A DNA stretch of 64,000 nt from Sphingomonadaceae bacterium (GTDB lineage Bacteria > Pseudomonadota > Alphaproteobacteria > Sphingomonadales > Sphingomonadaceae). The translations under genes were made by a program, and so were the position numbers. Every line of letters starts with the position of its first letter. Within the stretch, counting starts at the first letter, position 1. Location: contig JACKLA010000008.1 of the NCBI GenBank assembly GCA_024236155.1, positions 1 to 64,000 of the forward strand. Reading direction: 5' to 3'. The notes under the pieces were generated by a model, which was given only the letters and a program-made list of their open reading frames with translations, made no database searches and was not told where the DNA came from. Below, piece by piece: positions 1 through 8,716 of the stretch.

Positions 1-1421
1 TCCTCATCGACGATCTTCTCGAACTGGGCGCTGGCCGGGCCGCCCATGCTCATCGTCATCTCGAACATCATCGGCAGGTCGACACCGGCAGTCTGGTCGA
101 TCTTCATCGCCATTGCCATGTCGTAATGATCCTGTACGCGCGAGCGCATCGGGACGAGGTCGGACCCGTCAGGAGTCAGTGGCAGCGCATAGTAGAACGG
201 CGGTACCGCAGCCATGGTACCGACACGGGTTGCGGTGTTGGTCCCGTCGAGCCAGTAATCCTCGCCATCGATCACCGCGCGCACGATCATGTGGTCGAAA
301 TTGGCGGGGACCGGCTGGAGTTCGGGCATCGCATCGCCGCCACGCGTCGTCACCAGCACGACATTGGCGTCGATGCCCATATAGCGCAGCAGCGAAAGCA
401 GCAGGACCGACTTGGCCTTGCAATCACCGTAACGCTTGTCCCACGTATCCTCTGCCGCCTGCGGCAGGTAGTTGCCGCCATCCAGCCCGTCGAGCAGGTA
501 GCTGACCTCGTCCTGCACCGTCTGCGTGGCAAGCGCGGCGCGGGTTTTCGGATCTCTGGTCTGCGCCATGATCCGTTTCGCAATCGCCTCGACATCACCG
601 CCAGCTGTCAGCTGGGCAGCCTTGGTGAAATGCGGTTCCATCACTTTCGACAAGTCTTGCCAGCTGTCGAAACTGCCGACGCGCAGCAACGGGTAGGCAC
701 GAAAACGCGACGGCGCATCGCCCGGCATATCCTCACGCTTGGCGATCGGCACAGCGATGTCGAGGAAGCTGTAGCCGCCGCGCTCCTGCACTTCGGGAAG
801 GTCGACGAAGGGTCCGGCCTTCCAGCCCATTTTCTCGGACGTTGGCCAGCTGACAATCGCCCGGCCCTGTCCCACGCGCCATGGCGCGGCGGGAAGGTAC
901 TGGATCACCTGGACCTCATCCCCCAGCGCCTGGTCATCGACGGTGATCGAGTGGGCGATGCGCAGCAAATCACCCTCTTTCAGGCCGGGGACCGCAACCG
1001 TCGCGGTGAGCCGCCCGTCGAGCAGGCGGCGTTCAAGGTTTTCCTCGCGCCGGATGACATCGAATTCGACGCCCTGAGCGATGAGGTCGATCACTTCGCC
1101 ATCGCGAATGATCTCGAAGCGATGGATGAACAGGTCTCCCTTGTCGGGCGACCAGTCGAATTTGAGCGTGCCTTCGGTGGTAAGCGCTTCCGGATTGTCG
1201 ATCCGCACGATACGGTCGTTGAAGGACTGGACGATCCCGTTTTCGAGCCGGTGCTGCCAGTCGAACAATTGCTCGCTCGGGCCATCGGCCAGTACCGCAT
1301 CGTCCAGCTCTGCGGGAATGACCCAGTCGGGTGCGGCCTCGTAGCGAACCGTCTCGCCAGCAATGGCAGGCGCGGAAACAGCAATTATTGCAATGGCTGA
1401 GCAGCCAAGAGAAAAGCGCAT
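1..1421 (-). CDS. DUF3857/transglutaminase-domain secreted protein, C-terminus cut by the window start
   Basis: The frame is open from an ATG at 1421 to the window edge (473 codons visible). The N-terminus MRFSLGCSAIAIIAVSAPAIA looks like a cleavable signal peptide. A DUF3857-type region follows, then a transglutaminase core. The core shows a catalytic-looking Cys in KRYGDCKAKS, a His in NFDHMIV and an Asp in YWLDGT, in the correct order for the papain-like fold. Proteins of this architecture are common envelope proteins of unproven function in Sphingomonadales. The protein is likely exported to the periplasm or envelope. The missing C-terminus is a window effect, not a broken gene. Domain assignment is confident; substrate is unknown. 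Confidence 0.85.
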   Translation of the reverse strand, partial: MRFSLGCSAIAIIAVSAPAIAGETVRYEAAPDWVIPAELDDAVLADGPSEQLFDWQHRLENGIVQSFNDRIVRIDNPEALTTEGTLKFDWSPDKGDLFIHRFEIIRDGEVIDLIAQGVEFDVIRREENLERRLLDGRLTATVAVPGLKEGDLLRIAHSITVDDQALGDEVQVIQYLPAAPWRVGQGRAIVSWPTSEKMGWKAGPFVDLPEVQERGGYSFLDIAVPIAKREDMPGDAPSRFRAYPLLRVGSFDSWQDLSKVMEPHFTKAAQLTAGGDVEAIAKRIMAQTRDPKTRAALATQTVQDEVSYLLDGLDGGNYLPQAAEDTWDKRYGDCKAKSVLLLSLLRYMGIDANVVLVTTRGGDAMPELQPVPANFDHMIVRAVIDGEDYWLDGTNTATRVGTMAAVPPFYYALPLTPDGSDLVPMRSRVQDHYDMAMAMKIDQTAGVDLPMMFEMTMSMGGPASAQFEKIVDE

Positions 1422-1640
1422 TCAGGACCCCTGTCTGGCGGCAGGACAGCTGCCGCACAACACTGTCACACTACAGTTTGGGCCTTGCTATGCAATGCTG
1501 TTCCTGTGGCAGTCCTTGTGGCAATAGTTGTGGCAGGATCGCATGCAACCGGTGGAGGATGGCAAGCCTCCCTTGCCAAGCGCGGCCAGTCCTCCTAGCC
1601 GCCCCGCAAAGCCAGCCCATCATCCCCTACGGAGTCGAAC

Positions 1641-2960
1641 ATGGTCCCCCGTTATGCCCGCCCTGCAATGACCGCCATCTGGGAGCCGGAGGCGCGCTAT
1701 CGCATCTGGTTCGAGATCGAAGCGCATGCGACCGAGAAGCTGGGCGAACTCGGTGTGGTGCCCGAAAGCGCGGCAAAGGCGCTGTGGGGCTGGTGGGCGA
1801 CCGATCCGAAGATCGACGTGCCCGCAATCGACGCGATCGAGGCGGTGACCAAGCATGACGTGATCGCCTTCCTCACCTGGGTGGCAGAGAATGTCGGTGA
1901 CGAGGCGCGCTTCATGCATCAGGGCATGACCAGCAGCGATGTGCTCGACACCACGCTGGCGGTGCAGCTTGCGCGTTCGGCCGATATCCTGCTCGAAGAC
2001 CTCGACCTGCTGCTTGCCGCGATCCGCAAGCGGGCGGAAGAACACAAATATACCCCGACCATCGGCCGCAGCCACGGTATCCATGCAGAGCCCGTCACCT
2101 TCGGCCTCAAGCTGGCGCAGGCCTATGCCGAGTTCGACCGGTGCAAGAAGCGGTTGATTGCCGCGCGCGAGGAAATCGCCACCTGCGCCATCAGCGGTGC
2201 GGTCGGCACTTTCGCCAATATCGACCCGGCGGTGGAAGAACATGTCGCTGAGCGCCTCGGCCTGTCGGTCGAGCCGGTTTCGACGCAGGTCATCCCGCGT
2301 GACCGGCACGCGATGTTCTTTGCCACACTGGCGGTGATCGCCGGTTCGATCGAGCGCGTCGCGGTGGAAATTCGCCACCTCCAGCGCACCGAAGTTCTGG
2401 AAGCGGAGGAATATTTCTCACCCGGCCAGAAGGGTTCGAGCGCAATGCCGCACAAGCGCAATCCGATCCTGACCGAAAACCTCACCGGGCAGGCGCGCAT
2501 GATCCGCGCCTATGCCCTGCCCGCGCTGGAAAATGTCGCGCTGTGGCACGAGCGGGACATCTCGCACAGCTCGGTCGAACGGTTTATCGGGCCGGATGCC
2601 TGCATCACGCTCGACTTCGCGCTCGCGCGACTGACCGGGGTGATCGACAAGCTGCTGGTCTATCCTGAGCGGATGCAGAAGAACATGGACCGCATGGGCG
2701 GCCTCATCCACTCGCAGCGCGTGCTGCTGGCACTGACGCAGGCCGGGGTTAGCCGCGAGGATGCCTATCGCCTCGTCCAGCGCAACGCGATGAAGGTGTG
2801 GGAATCGGATGGCGCGCTGATGCTGCTCGACCTGCTCAAGGCCGATCCCGAAGTCACCGCCGCGCTCTCGACCGGGGAACTGGAGGACAAGTTCGACCTC
2901 GAATACCACTTCAAGCATGTCGACACGACATTCGCCCGCGTGTTCGGCCAAGCCGCCTAG
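1641..2960 (+). CDS. purB: Adenylosuccinate lyase
   Basis: 439 aa, normal length for the family. It catalyses two eliminations that release fumarate: SAICAR to AICAR in purine synthesis, and adenylosuccinate to AMP. The fumarase/aspartase superfamily signature GSSAMPHKRNP is present, as are TSSDVLDTTLAVQL and the GRSHGIHAEP catalytic-histidine segment. The N-terminus MVPRYARPAMTAIWEPEARY is typical for the short-form enzyme, which supports the ATG at 1641. The gene stands alone on the plus strand after a 219-bp gap containing imperfect repeats of TGTGGCA. It is cytosolic and homotetrameric in known members. Confidence 0.97.
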   Translation: MVPRYARPAMTAIWEPEARYRIWFEIEAHATEKLGELGVVPESAAKALWGWWATDPKIDVPAIDAIEAVTKHDVIAFLTWVAENVGDEARFMHQGMTSSDVLDTTLAVQLARSADILLEDLDLLLAAIRKRAEEHKYTPTIGRSHGIHAEPVTFGLKLAQAYAEFDRCKKRLIAAREEIATCAISGAVGTFANIDPAVEEHVAERLGLSVEPVSTQVIPRDRHAMFFATLAVIAGSIERVAVEIRHLQRTEVLEAEEYFSPGQKGSSAMPHKRNPILTENLTGQARMIRAYALPALENVALWHERDISHSSVERFIGPDACITLDFALARLTGVIDKLLVYPERMQKNMDRMGGLIHSQRVLLALTQAGVSREDAYRLVQRNAMKVWESDGALMLLDLLKADPEVTAALSTGELEDKFDLEYHFKHVDTTFARVFGQAA

Positions 2961-3010
2961 ACCTGAGCGGACTTCGGTCCTAGCATCGCGCCAAAGGGAG
3001 AATTGACCGC

Positions 3011-3358
3011 ATGCAGATTGTTCGCAGGCTTCTCTGGGCGTTGCTCGCACTGGTGATCGTCGCCTTCGTGGTGATCAACTGGGGTGAGCGGCACGATGTG
3101 ATCATCTGGCCGTCCGACACCAATCGCAGCCTGCTGTTCGAATGGCCGGTCGGCTTTATCGCGCTGGTGTTCTTCCTGCTTGGCGCGGTGCCGACATGGC
3201 TGTTCCATCGCGGGGTCCGCTGGCAGATGAACAGGCGAATCAAATCGCTCGAAAATGCGATCAAGGCGAATTCGCTTTCTTCCAGCCAGCCGGCGCGAAC
3301 AGCCGAAACAACCCCACCCCCTCCCGAACAACCGAAATCGGACCTGACATCCCTGTGA
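3011..3358 (+). CDS. LapA-domain (DUF1049) small membrane protein
   Basis: 115 aa with two hydrophobic segments, about residues 7-24 and 47-66, and a short charged hairpin between them. A basic stretch (RWQMNRRIKSLENAIK) and a Pro/Glu-rich tail follow. This is the layout of the lipopolysaccharide assembly protein A domain (DUF1049). The TGA stop overlaps the GTG start of pyrF (GTGA), so the two are probably translationally coupled. LapA-domain genes commonly precede pyrF/trpF in alphaproteobacteria. The precise role is unproven; in Enterobacteria LapA/LapB act in LPS regulation. Confidence 0.8.
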   Translation: MQIVRRLLWALLALVIVAFVVINWGERHDVIIWPSDTNRSLLFEWPVGFIALVFFLLGAVPTWLFHRGVRWQMNRRIKSLENAIKANSLSSSQPARTAETTPPPPEQPKSDLTSL

Positions 3359-4029
3359 GCAATCCCGTCTATCTCGCGCTCGACCTCCCCTCGCTCGACG
3401 CGGCAAAAGCCCTCGCTACCAAGGTCAAGGCGCATGTCGGCGGGGTCAAGCTCGGCCTCGAATTCTTCTGCGCGCATGGCAGCCATGGGGTGCATGAAAT
3501 CGCGCAGGTCGGCCTGCCGATCTTCCTCGATCTCAAGCTGCATGACATTCCCAACACCGTCGCGGGCGCGATGCAGGCGATCCATGTGCTGGAGCCTGCC
3601 ATCGTCACTGTCCATGCCAGCGGCGGGCGCGCGATGATGGAAGATGCCAAGGCCGCCGCCGCTGAAGGCACGAAGGTGGTCGGCGTGACGATGCTGACCA
3701 GCCTCGACGAACGCGACCTTGCGCGCACCGGCGTTTCAGGCAGCGCGCACGATCAGGTGATGCGGCTTGCCGAACTCGCCGAAAGCGCCGGGCTCGACGG
3801 GATCGTCTGCTCGGGGCAGGAGGTCGCTGCGGTCCACAAGCAATGGAAGAAGGGCTTTTTCGTCGTTCCCGGCCTGCGCCCGGCAGGCGCAGCGGTGGGC
3901 GATCAGAAACGCGTCGTCACCCCGCGCCAGGCGCGCGATGACGGAGCAAGCGTGCTGGTGATCGGCCGCCCGATCAGCCGTGCCGACAACCCGGTGCAGG
4001 CCGCACGGGAGATCGAGGCGACATTGTAA
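3355..4029 (+). CDS. pyrF: Orotidine 5'-phosphate decarboxylase
   Basis: Last step of de novo UMP synthesis: OMP to UMP plus CO2. The catalytic Asp-Lys-xx-Asp array is seen in FLDLKLHDIPNT; the phosphate-binding loop is seen in VVPGLRPAG and VLVIGRPI. I chose the GTG at 3355, which overlaps the upstream TGA. It gives 224 aa beginning MSNPVYLALDLPS, exactly where family members begin. The same frame is open further upstream, but that translation has no similarity to the family. Coupled to the DUF1049 gene. Confidence 0.96.
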   Translation: MSNPVYLALDLPSLDAAKALATKVKAHVGGVKLGLEFFCAHGSHGVHEIAQVGLPIFLDLKLHDIPNTVAGAMQAIHVLEPAIVTVHASGGRAMMEDAKAAAAEGTKVVGVTMLTSLDERDLARTGVSGSAHDQVMRLAELAESAGLDGIVCSGQEVAAVHKQWKKGFFVVPGLRPAGAAVGDQKRVVTPRQARDDGASVLVIGRPISRADNPVQAAREIEATL

Positions 4030-4047
4030 GGGTCTTGCCTCTGCCAC

Positions 4048-4083
4048 CCCCTCTACTGGCCCCTCTACTGGCCCCTCTACCAG
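4048..4083. repeat. Three tandem copies of a 12-bp unit
   Basis: The unit CCCCTCTACTGG occurs at 4048-4059 and 4060-4071; a third copy at 4072-4083 differs at its last three positions. It lies in the short gap between the convergent pyrF and lipoprotein genes. A simple slippage repeat; no function is evident. Confidence 0.9.
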
Positions 4084-4102
4084 CCACGCCAGCCGTGACG
4101 GA

Positions 4103-4540
4103 CTATTCCCCTGCGCCGGGTTCGGGCGGCCCGGCTAGGCCCCAGTTGATATTGTAGTTCCACAGTTCGAGCCGGTCGTCCTTGCGGATATAATCGAAGG
4201 TTTCGGTCGCAGGGCCGTTTTCGAACTCTGTCTTGTGCGTCACCTTTACCGTGGTCACGCCGTTGTTGGTGTTGAGGTTGAAACCCTCGCGTTCGGTCGA
4301 TTTCATCTTGCCCATGCGCGTGTGGACATCGGCGAGGAATTTGGTTGCGGGTGCCTTCGGGCTCGCTTTCCTGAAATCCTCATGCGCGCCTTCCCAGATC
4401 GCGTCGAACTGCCCCTTGTCCATCTGTTCGTGGAATTTGGCCACTGCGGCGTCGGCATCGCCGAGCTGCTCCATCGGATTGCAGGCGACGACAAAAGCGG
4501 CAAGCGCGACAATCAACAGGTTGCGGATGGCTGGATGCAT
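4103..4540 (-). CDS. Small lipoprotein, DUF4019-like
   Basis: 145 aa. The N-terminus has a basic/hydrophobic leader and a plausible lipobox ending in VVAC (Cys about residue 20), so export and lipidation are likely. The mature part contains FLADVHTRMGKMKSTEREG and a beta-rich C-terminus resembling the DUF4019/DUF3887 (NTF2-like) accessory proteins. It is convergent with pyrF and divergent from trpF. No catalytic motif is visible. The family assignment is tentative; the lipoprotein call is stronger. Confidence 0.7.
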   Translation of the reverse strand: MHPAIRNLLIVALAAFVVACNPMEQLGDADAAVAKFHEQMDKGQFDAIWEGAHEDFRKASPKAPATKFLADVHTRMGKMKSTEREGFNLNTNNGVTTVKVTHKTEFENGPATETFDYIRKDDRLELWNYNINWGLAGPPEPGAGE

Positions 4541-4650
4541 GGTTTCCTCCCTGAGAAAGTATGCAGCTATTACCTTTGGCGGCCCGCACTGACTAGGACA
4601 TGCGCGACATTTCGATTGGCCCGCATGGCCGCTTTGCCTATGCGGCTCGC

Positions 4651-5286
4651 ATGACCGGACGACTGATCAAGATTTGCGGCCTGTCGACGCCCGAAACTGT
4701 CGATGTCGCCATCGCGGCAGGTGCAACGCATATCGGGCTGGTGCATTTCGAACCGAGCCCGCGCCACGTCGATCTTGCCACCGCCGCCCGCTTGCGTGCG
4801 CAGGCACGGGGAAAGGCGAAGGTCGCCCTGCTCACGGTCAATGCAGAGGTCGAATTGATGTCTGCGGCGCTTGACGCAGTGATGCCCGATATCGTCCAGC
4901 TGCACGGCTCGGAAACGCCCGAGTGGGCCGGCCTGCTGCGTGGCAGGATGGGTGTCGAAGTGTGGAAGGCGCTGGGCGTGAAGGATGCGCCGACGCTCGA
5001 AAAATCGCGCCGCTACGAAGGTGCGGTCGACCGCCTGCTGTTCGACGCCCCGGCAAAGGCGCTGCCCGGCGGCAATGGGGAGATATTCGACTGGCAATTG
5101 CTGGCCGATTTCGAACATACCATCCCCTGGGGCCTCGCCGGGGGGCTGACCGCTGGCAATGTTGCCGGGGCGATCGCCGCAACCGGGGCCGAACTGGTCG
5201 ATACCTCATCAGGCGTCGAAACTGCGCCGGGGGTCAAGGATGCGGCAAAGATTGCGGCCTTCTGCGCGGCGGCGCGCGGGGAATAG
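4651..5286 (+). CDS. trpF: Phosphoribosylanthranilate isomerase
   Basis: Third committed step of tryptophan synthesis, the Amadori rearrangement of PRA to CdRP. Recognisable by KICGLS with the catalytic Cys near the N-terminus, DIVQLHG, the phosphate-binding GLAGGLTAGNV and VDTSSGVE. The ATG at 4651 gives 211 aa starting MTGRLIKICGL, the usual start. An in-frame ATG at 4600 would add 17 residues that are not typical. trpB and trpA lie about 0.7 kb downstream on the same strand, interrupted by an opposite-strand porin-like gene, so trpF is not in one transcript with them. Confidence 0.95.
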   Translation: MTGRLIKICGLSTPETVDVAIAAGATHIGLVHFEPSPRHVDLATAARLRAQARGKAKVALLTVNAEVELMSAALDAVMPDIVQLHGSETPEWAGLLRGRMGVEVWKALGVKDAPTLEKSRRYEGAVDRLLFDAPAKALPGGNGEIFDWQLLADFEHTIPWGLAGGLTAGNVAGAIAATGAELVDTSSGVETAPGVKDAAKIAAFCAAARGE

Positions 5287-5315
5287 AAAAAGGGCGGCCC
5301 CGCAGGACCGCCCTT
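5287..5315 (-). terminator. Intrinsic terminator between trpF and the outer-membrane gene
   Basis: Perfect 8-bp stem AAGGGCGG / CCGCCCTT (5290-5297 with 5308-5315) and a 10-nt loop. On the minus strand it is followed by five U residues (A run 5287-5291), so it best serves the minus-strand beta-barrel gene. It may also end trpF transcription. Confidence 0.75.
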
Positions 5316-5339
5316 CTCCGTTTCAGATCCGGGTAAGGA

Positions 5340-5801
5340 TCAGAACTTGATGCCGACACCGACGGTCGCTGCGTTCACGTCCACGAAATCGCTGAAGAAG
5401 TGGCGATATTCGGCGGTCAGATACATGTTCTTGCCGACATTGTGGTTGTAGCCCGCGCCAAGGTACGGCACGTCTTCGCCTTCACCGAAGGCATAGCCAC
5501 CAGCTGCGAACAGCTTGCCATTGTCGCCGATCTTGCCACCAACGCGGCCGCCGACACCCCAGACGACATCCGCGCCGCTTGCGAGGATCTTGTCTGCCGA
5601 ACCTTCGACACCGATGAACATCGTTTCACCAAGATCGAAGTCGTAACCGGCTGCAACGCCAGCAACGGCTTCTTCGTAGCCGTTGGCCCAGACGATACCG
5701 CCGCGAGCTTCCACGCGGCCTTCGCCGGCGGCTTCCTGCGCCATGGCCGGTGCCGCGAATGCGGTGGCCGCAGCGGCCAGTGCGATTGCAATCTTACGCA
5801 T
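5340..5801 (-). CDS. Small outer-membrane beta-barrel (opacity-type) protein
   Basis: Starting at the ATG at 5801 the protein is 153 aa with a clear signal peptide (MRKIAIALAAAATAFAAPAMA, then QEA). Alternating aromatic/small strands follow, such as AGYDFDLGETMFIGVEG, LFAAGGYAFG and MYLTAEYRHFF. It ends in Phe (VGVGIKF), the BamA recognition residue of outer-membrane proteins. An in-frame start seven codons upstream is less likely because it precedes the signal peptide. It is a single-gene unit with its own terminator. Function unknown; probably an 8-stranded barrel. Confidence 0.8.
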   Translation of the reverse strand: MRKIAIALAAAATAFAAPAMAQEAAGEGRVEARGGIVWANGYEEAVAGVAAGYDFDLGETMFIGVEGSADKILASGADVVWGVGGRVGGKIGDNGKLFAAGGYAFGEGEDVPYLGAGYNHNVGKNMYLTAEYRHFFSDFVDVNAATVGVGIKF

Positions 5802-6015
5802 GTGTAATCCTTTCAATTCCAACCGCTCGTCAAAGGGGGAGCGGCGTCTGCGTTACATTGGCTAGCAATCCTGAACTTCAACTGACAGCTTCAGGCGTCG
5901 TGTGACTTTTTGAAAATGTCACCATTTTGCAACATCATGTTAATCTGGCAGCAAGCTTGGCGGGTGGTGCGTCGTGGCTGGACAGGCGCGACGGCCTCTG
6001 CCAATCGCACCTTCG

Positions 6016-7227
6016 ATGAACAGCCCCAATTCCTTCCGCACCATGCCAGACGAGCGTGGCCATTTCGGCGATTACGGCGGCCGTTTCGTGGCCGAAACGC
6101 TGATGCCGCTGATCCTCGATCTGGAGAAAGAATATCGCGCTGCGCAGGCCGACCCGGCATTCAAGGCGCAGTTCGACGATTTGCTCGAACATTATGTCGG
6201 CCGCCCCAGCCCGCTTTATTTTGCCGAACGCCTGACCGAGGCACTTGGGGGCGCGCAAGTGTGGTTCAAGCGCGACGAGCTCAATCACACCGGCGCGCAC
6301 AAGATCAACAATTGCATCGGGCAGATCCTGCTTGCCATGCGGATGGGCAAGACCCGCATCATCGCCGAAACCGGCGCGGGCCAGCACGGCGTCGCCACCG
6401 CCACCGTCTGCGCGCGCTTTGGCCTCCCCTGCGTGATCTATATGGGCGCGACCGACGTGGCGCGGCAGGCACCCAATGTGTTTCGCATGAAGCTGCTCGG
6501 CGCGGAGGTTGTTCCGGTGACCAGCGGCGCTGCGACGCTGAAAGATGCGATGAACGAGGGGCTGCGCGACTGGGTCGCCAATGTCCACGACACGTTCTAC
6601 ATCATCGGCACCGCCGCAGGCCCGCATCCCTACCCTGAGCTGGTGCGCGATTTCCAGAGCGTGATCGGCAAGGAAGCGCGCGCGCAGATGCTGTCGCGAA
6701 CCGGTCGCCTGCCCGATTTGCTGGTGGCGGCAATCGGCGGAGGCAGCAACGCACTCGGCCTGTTCCATCCTTTCCTCGACGATCCCGATGTGGCGATGCT
6801 CGGGGTCGAGGCGGCGGGCTATGGCCTCGACGGCGACCAGCACGCAGCAAGCCTGCTCGGGGGGTTTCCCGGCGTGCTCCACGGCAACAAGACCTATTTG
6901 CTACAGGACGAGGACGGCCAGATCACCGAAGGCCACTCGATCAGCGCGGGCCTCGATTACCCCGGCATCGGCCCCGAACACGCCTGGCTGAAGGACATGG
7001 GCCGCGTAGAATACACCGCCGTGACCGACGACGAGGCATTGGACGCATTCCAGCTGCTCTGCCGCACCGAGGGCATCATCCCCGCGCTCGAACCGAGCCA
7101 CGCCATCGCTGCTGTGGCAAAGCGCGCGAAGGAAATGCGCGACGACCAGATCATCCTCGCGAACCTGTGCGGGCGCGGCGACAAGGACATCTTTACCGTG
7201 GCCGAGAAGCTGGGAGTGGAGATGTGA
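6016..7227 (+). CDS. trpB: Tryptophan synthase beta subunit
   Basis: Condenses indole with serine using PLP. The PLP lysine is in HTGAHKINN, the catalytic Glu is in AETGAGQHG and the phosphate-binding glycine loop is GGGSNALG. I prefer the ATG at 6016 (403 aa, MNSPNSFRTMPDERGHFGDYGG). A GTG at 5974 would add 14 residues of unlikely composition. The TGA stop overlaps the GTG of the next gene, making trpB the first member of a coupled trpB - unknown gene - trpA string. Confidence 0.97.
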   Translation: MNSPNSFRTMPDERGHFGDYGGRFVAETLMPLILDLEKEYRAAQADPAFKAQFDDLLEHYVGRPSPLYFAERLTEALGGAQVWFKRDELNHTGAHKINNCIGQILLAMRMGKTRIIAETGAGQHGVATATVCARFGLPCVIYMGATDVARQAPNVFRMKLLGAEVVPVTSGAATLKDAMNEGLRDWVANVHDTFYIIGTAAGPHPYPELVRDFQSVIGKEARAQMLSRTGRLPDLLVAAIGGGSNALGLFHPFLDDPDVAMLGVEAAGYGLDGDQHAASLLGGFPGVLHGNKTYLLQDEDGQITEGHSISAGLDYPGIGPEHAWLKDMGRVEYTAVTDDEALDAFQLLCRTEGIIPALEPSHAIAAVAKRAKEMRDDQIILANLCGRGDKDIFTVAEKLGVEM

Positions 7228-7760
7228 GCAACGCGGAAACGCCAAATCCGAAGACCATGAGGGCGCTAACAAGCTTGGGAATCGTTGTTCTTGCGGCGTT
7301 CGTTTGGCAATTTACTGAAGATCTGTTTCACAATCAGCCCGTGGGCATGAACTGGGATGAGGCAACTGAATATTCCTCCAATCGATCGCTTGACCGGCTC
7401 ATTGGCCTGAGTCTCTTCGCAGTACCTATGGCCTGCTGGCATGGCTTCGACATGATGAGTCCCGCGCGAAAGCTCAATGGGTGTGCTCGGTTGTTTGAAT
7501 CCTACAAGTTGCCTCTTGCCCCATTGATCTTCGGCTTGGTCGGCGGTGCGGTGATCGTTTCAGGAATCACCGAGCGTTTGCAGTGTTGGCCAGCCGAGGC
7601 ACAACCCATGTCTGGCGAAACCCAATATGGATATTGGTGCGACCCGACTGCCGGATACGGGTCCGTTCCACTCGTTGTTGTTCCTGCACTTATCCTTGCC
7701 GCGATTGTCGTTGTTAAGGCGGTCACAGTCGCGGGTAGCTTGGTGAGGAAATACGCTTGA
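7224..7760 (+). CDS. Unknown four-helix membrane protein inserted between trpB and trpA
   Basis: 178 aa from a GTG that overlaps the trpB stop (GTGA). Its own stop overlaps the trpA TTG start (TTGA). Four hydrophobic segments lie at about residues 13-30, 57-73, 97-115 and 148-167. There are several Cys residues in the loop between helices 3 and 4 (QCWP, YWCDP). I recognise no family. Base composition is visibly more AT-rich than the flanking trp genes, which suggests later acquisition. The double overlap means it is almost certainly translated and that trpA translation depends on it. No tryptophan-related function can be inferred from sequence alone. Confidence 0.75.
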   Translation: MSNAETPNPKTMRALTSLGIVVLAAFVWQFTEDLFHNQPVGMNWDEATEYSSNRSLDRLIGLSLFAVPMACWHGFDMMSPARKLNGCARLFESYKLPLAPLIFGLVGGAVIVSGITERLQCWPAEAQPMSGETQYGYWCDPTAGYGSVPLVVVPALILAAIVVVKAVTVAGSLVRKYA

Positions 7761-8536
7761 CCCGCCTCTCCTCCGCCTTCTCCAAGCCCCACCCCGCCCT
7801 CGTCTGCTTCCTCACCGCAGGCGATGGCGACACTGCGGCCAATCTCGACGCGCTGGTCGCGGGCGGCGCGGATGTGATCGAGCTGGGCATGCCCTTTACC
7901 GATCCGATGGCCGATGGGCCCGCCATCCAGGCGGCGAATTTGCGCAGCCTTGGCGCGGGGACGACCACTGCCGATGTGCTGGGCATCGCCACTGCATTCC
8001 GCCAGCGCCACCCGGACGTGCCGCTGGTGCTGATGGGCTATGCCAATCCCATGGTCCGGCGCGGGGCGGAATGGTTTGCCGCTGCTGCGAAGGATGCGGG
8101 CGTCGACGGGGTGATCTGTGTCGATATCCCGCCGGAAGAGGACGATGCGCTTGGCCCGGCGCTGCGCGATGCGGGGATCGCCCCGATCCGCCTCGCCACG
8201 CCGACCACCGACGACAAGCGCCTGCCCGCCGTGGTCGAGGGGTCGCAAGGTTTCCTCTATTACGTCGCGGTCGCGGGCATCACCGGGATGCAGCAGGCGG
8301 CAATCGAATCGATCGAGGCCAATGTCAGCCGGATCAAGCGCGCGACGGATATTCCCGTTGCGGTCGGATTCGGTGTCAGGACCCCCGAACAAGCCGCTGA
8401 AATTGCACAAGTTGCCGATGGTGTGGTGGTCGGCAGCGCGCTCGTGGAGCTGGTGGCTGAGCATGGGGCGGATGCACCCGCGAAGCTGCGGGAACTGACT
8501 GCGGCGCTTGCCACGGCAATCCGCGCCGCTCGGTGA
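7757..8536 (+). CDS. trpA: Tryptophan synthase alpha subunit
   Basis: 259 aa. Cleaves indole-3-glycerol phosphate to indole and G3P. The catalytic Glu and Asp are in DVIELGMPFTDPMADGP and DGVICVDIPPEE. Phosphate binding is in VGFGVRTPEQA and VVGSALV. The start is TTG at 7757, overlapping the TGA of the preceding membrane gene; MTRLSSAFSKPHPALVCFLTAGD fits the family N-terminus. The stop lies one base before a palindromic repeat element. Confidence 0.96.
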   Translation: MTRLSSAFSKPHPALVCFLTAGDGDTAANLDALVAGGADVIELGMPFTDPMADGPAIQAANLRSLGAGTTTADVLGIATAFRQRHPDVPLVLMGYANPMVRRGAEWFAAAAKDAGVDGVICVDIPPEEDDALGPALRDAGIAPIRLATPTTDDKRLPAVVEGSQGFLYYVAVAGITGMQQAAIESIEANVSRIKRATDIPVAVGFGVRTPEQAAEIAQVADGVVVGSALVELVAEHGADAPAKLRELTAALATAIRAAR

Positions 8537-8537
8537 T

Positions 8538-8663
8538 CCCCTCCCCTCAGGGAGGGGCAGCGAGACTTGGCGATGTGTAGCAGCGCCTAGTCGCAGCGGC
8601 GTGGGCTTGTGTAGGGGCATAGCGGCGACCGCCGTACCTCCAGCCCCTCCCCATGGGGAGGGG
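8538..8663. repeat. GC-rich palindromic element downstream of trpA
   Basis: Two hairpin-forming palindromes bracket about 86 bp. CCCCTCCCCTCAGGGAGGGG is at 8538-8557 and CCCCTCCCCATGGGGAGGGG at 8644-8663. The left one begins one base after the trpA stop. They resemble each other and the arms of the element at 9572-9665, so they belong to one REP/BIME-like family. The element probably forms a strong 3' structure on the trp transcript. Confidence 0.8.
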
Positions 8664-8716
8664 AGTTATGCAGCGACTGTTTGAAGACCGGTCAAAACGG
8701 CCTATAGGCACCGCCC

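Noticed and set aside
126..1400. Long open frame antisense to the DUF3857/transglutaminase gene
   Set aside because: No domain or signal recognisable and it mirrors the codon structure of a clear gene on the other strand; a high-GC shadow.
1422..1640. Riboswitch or small gene upstream of purB
   Set aside because: Only loose TGTGGCA repetitions; no purine-riboswitch core or convincing reading frame visible.
4048..4083. CRISPR-like repeat
   Set aside because: Only a 12-bp head-to-tail tandem with no spacers; a simple slippage repeat.
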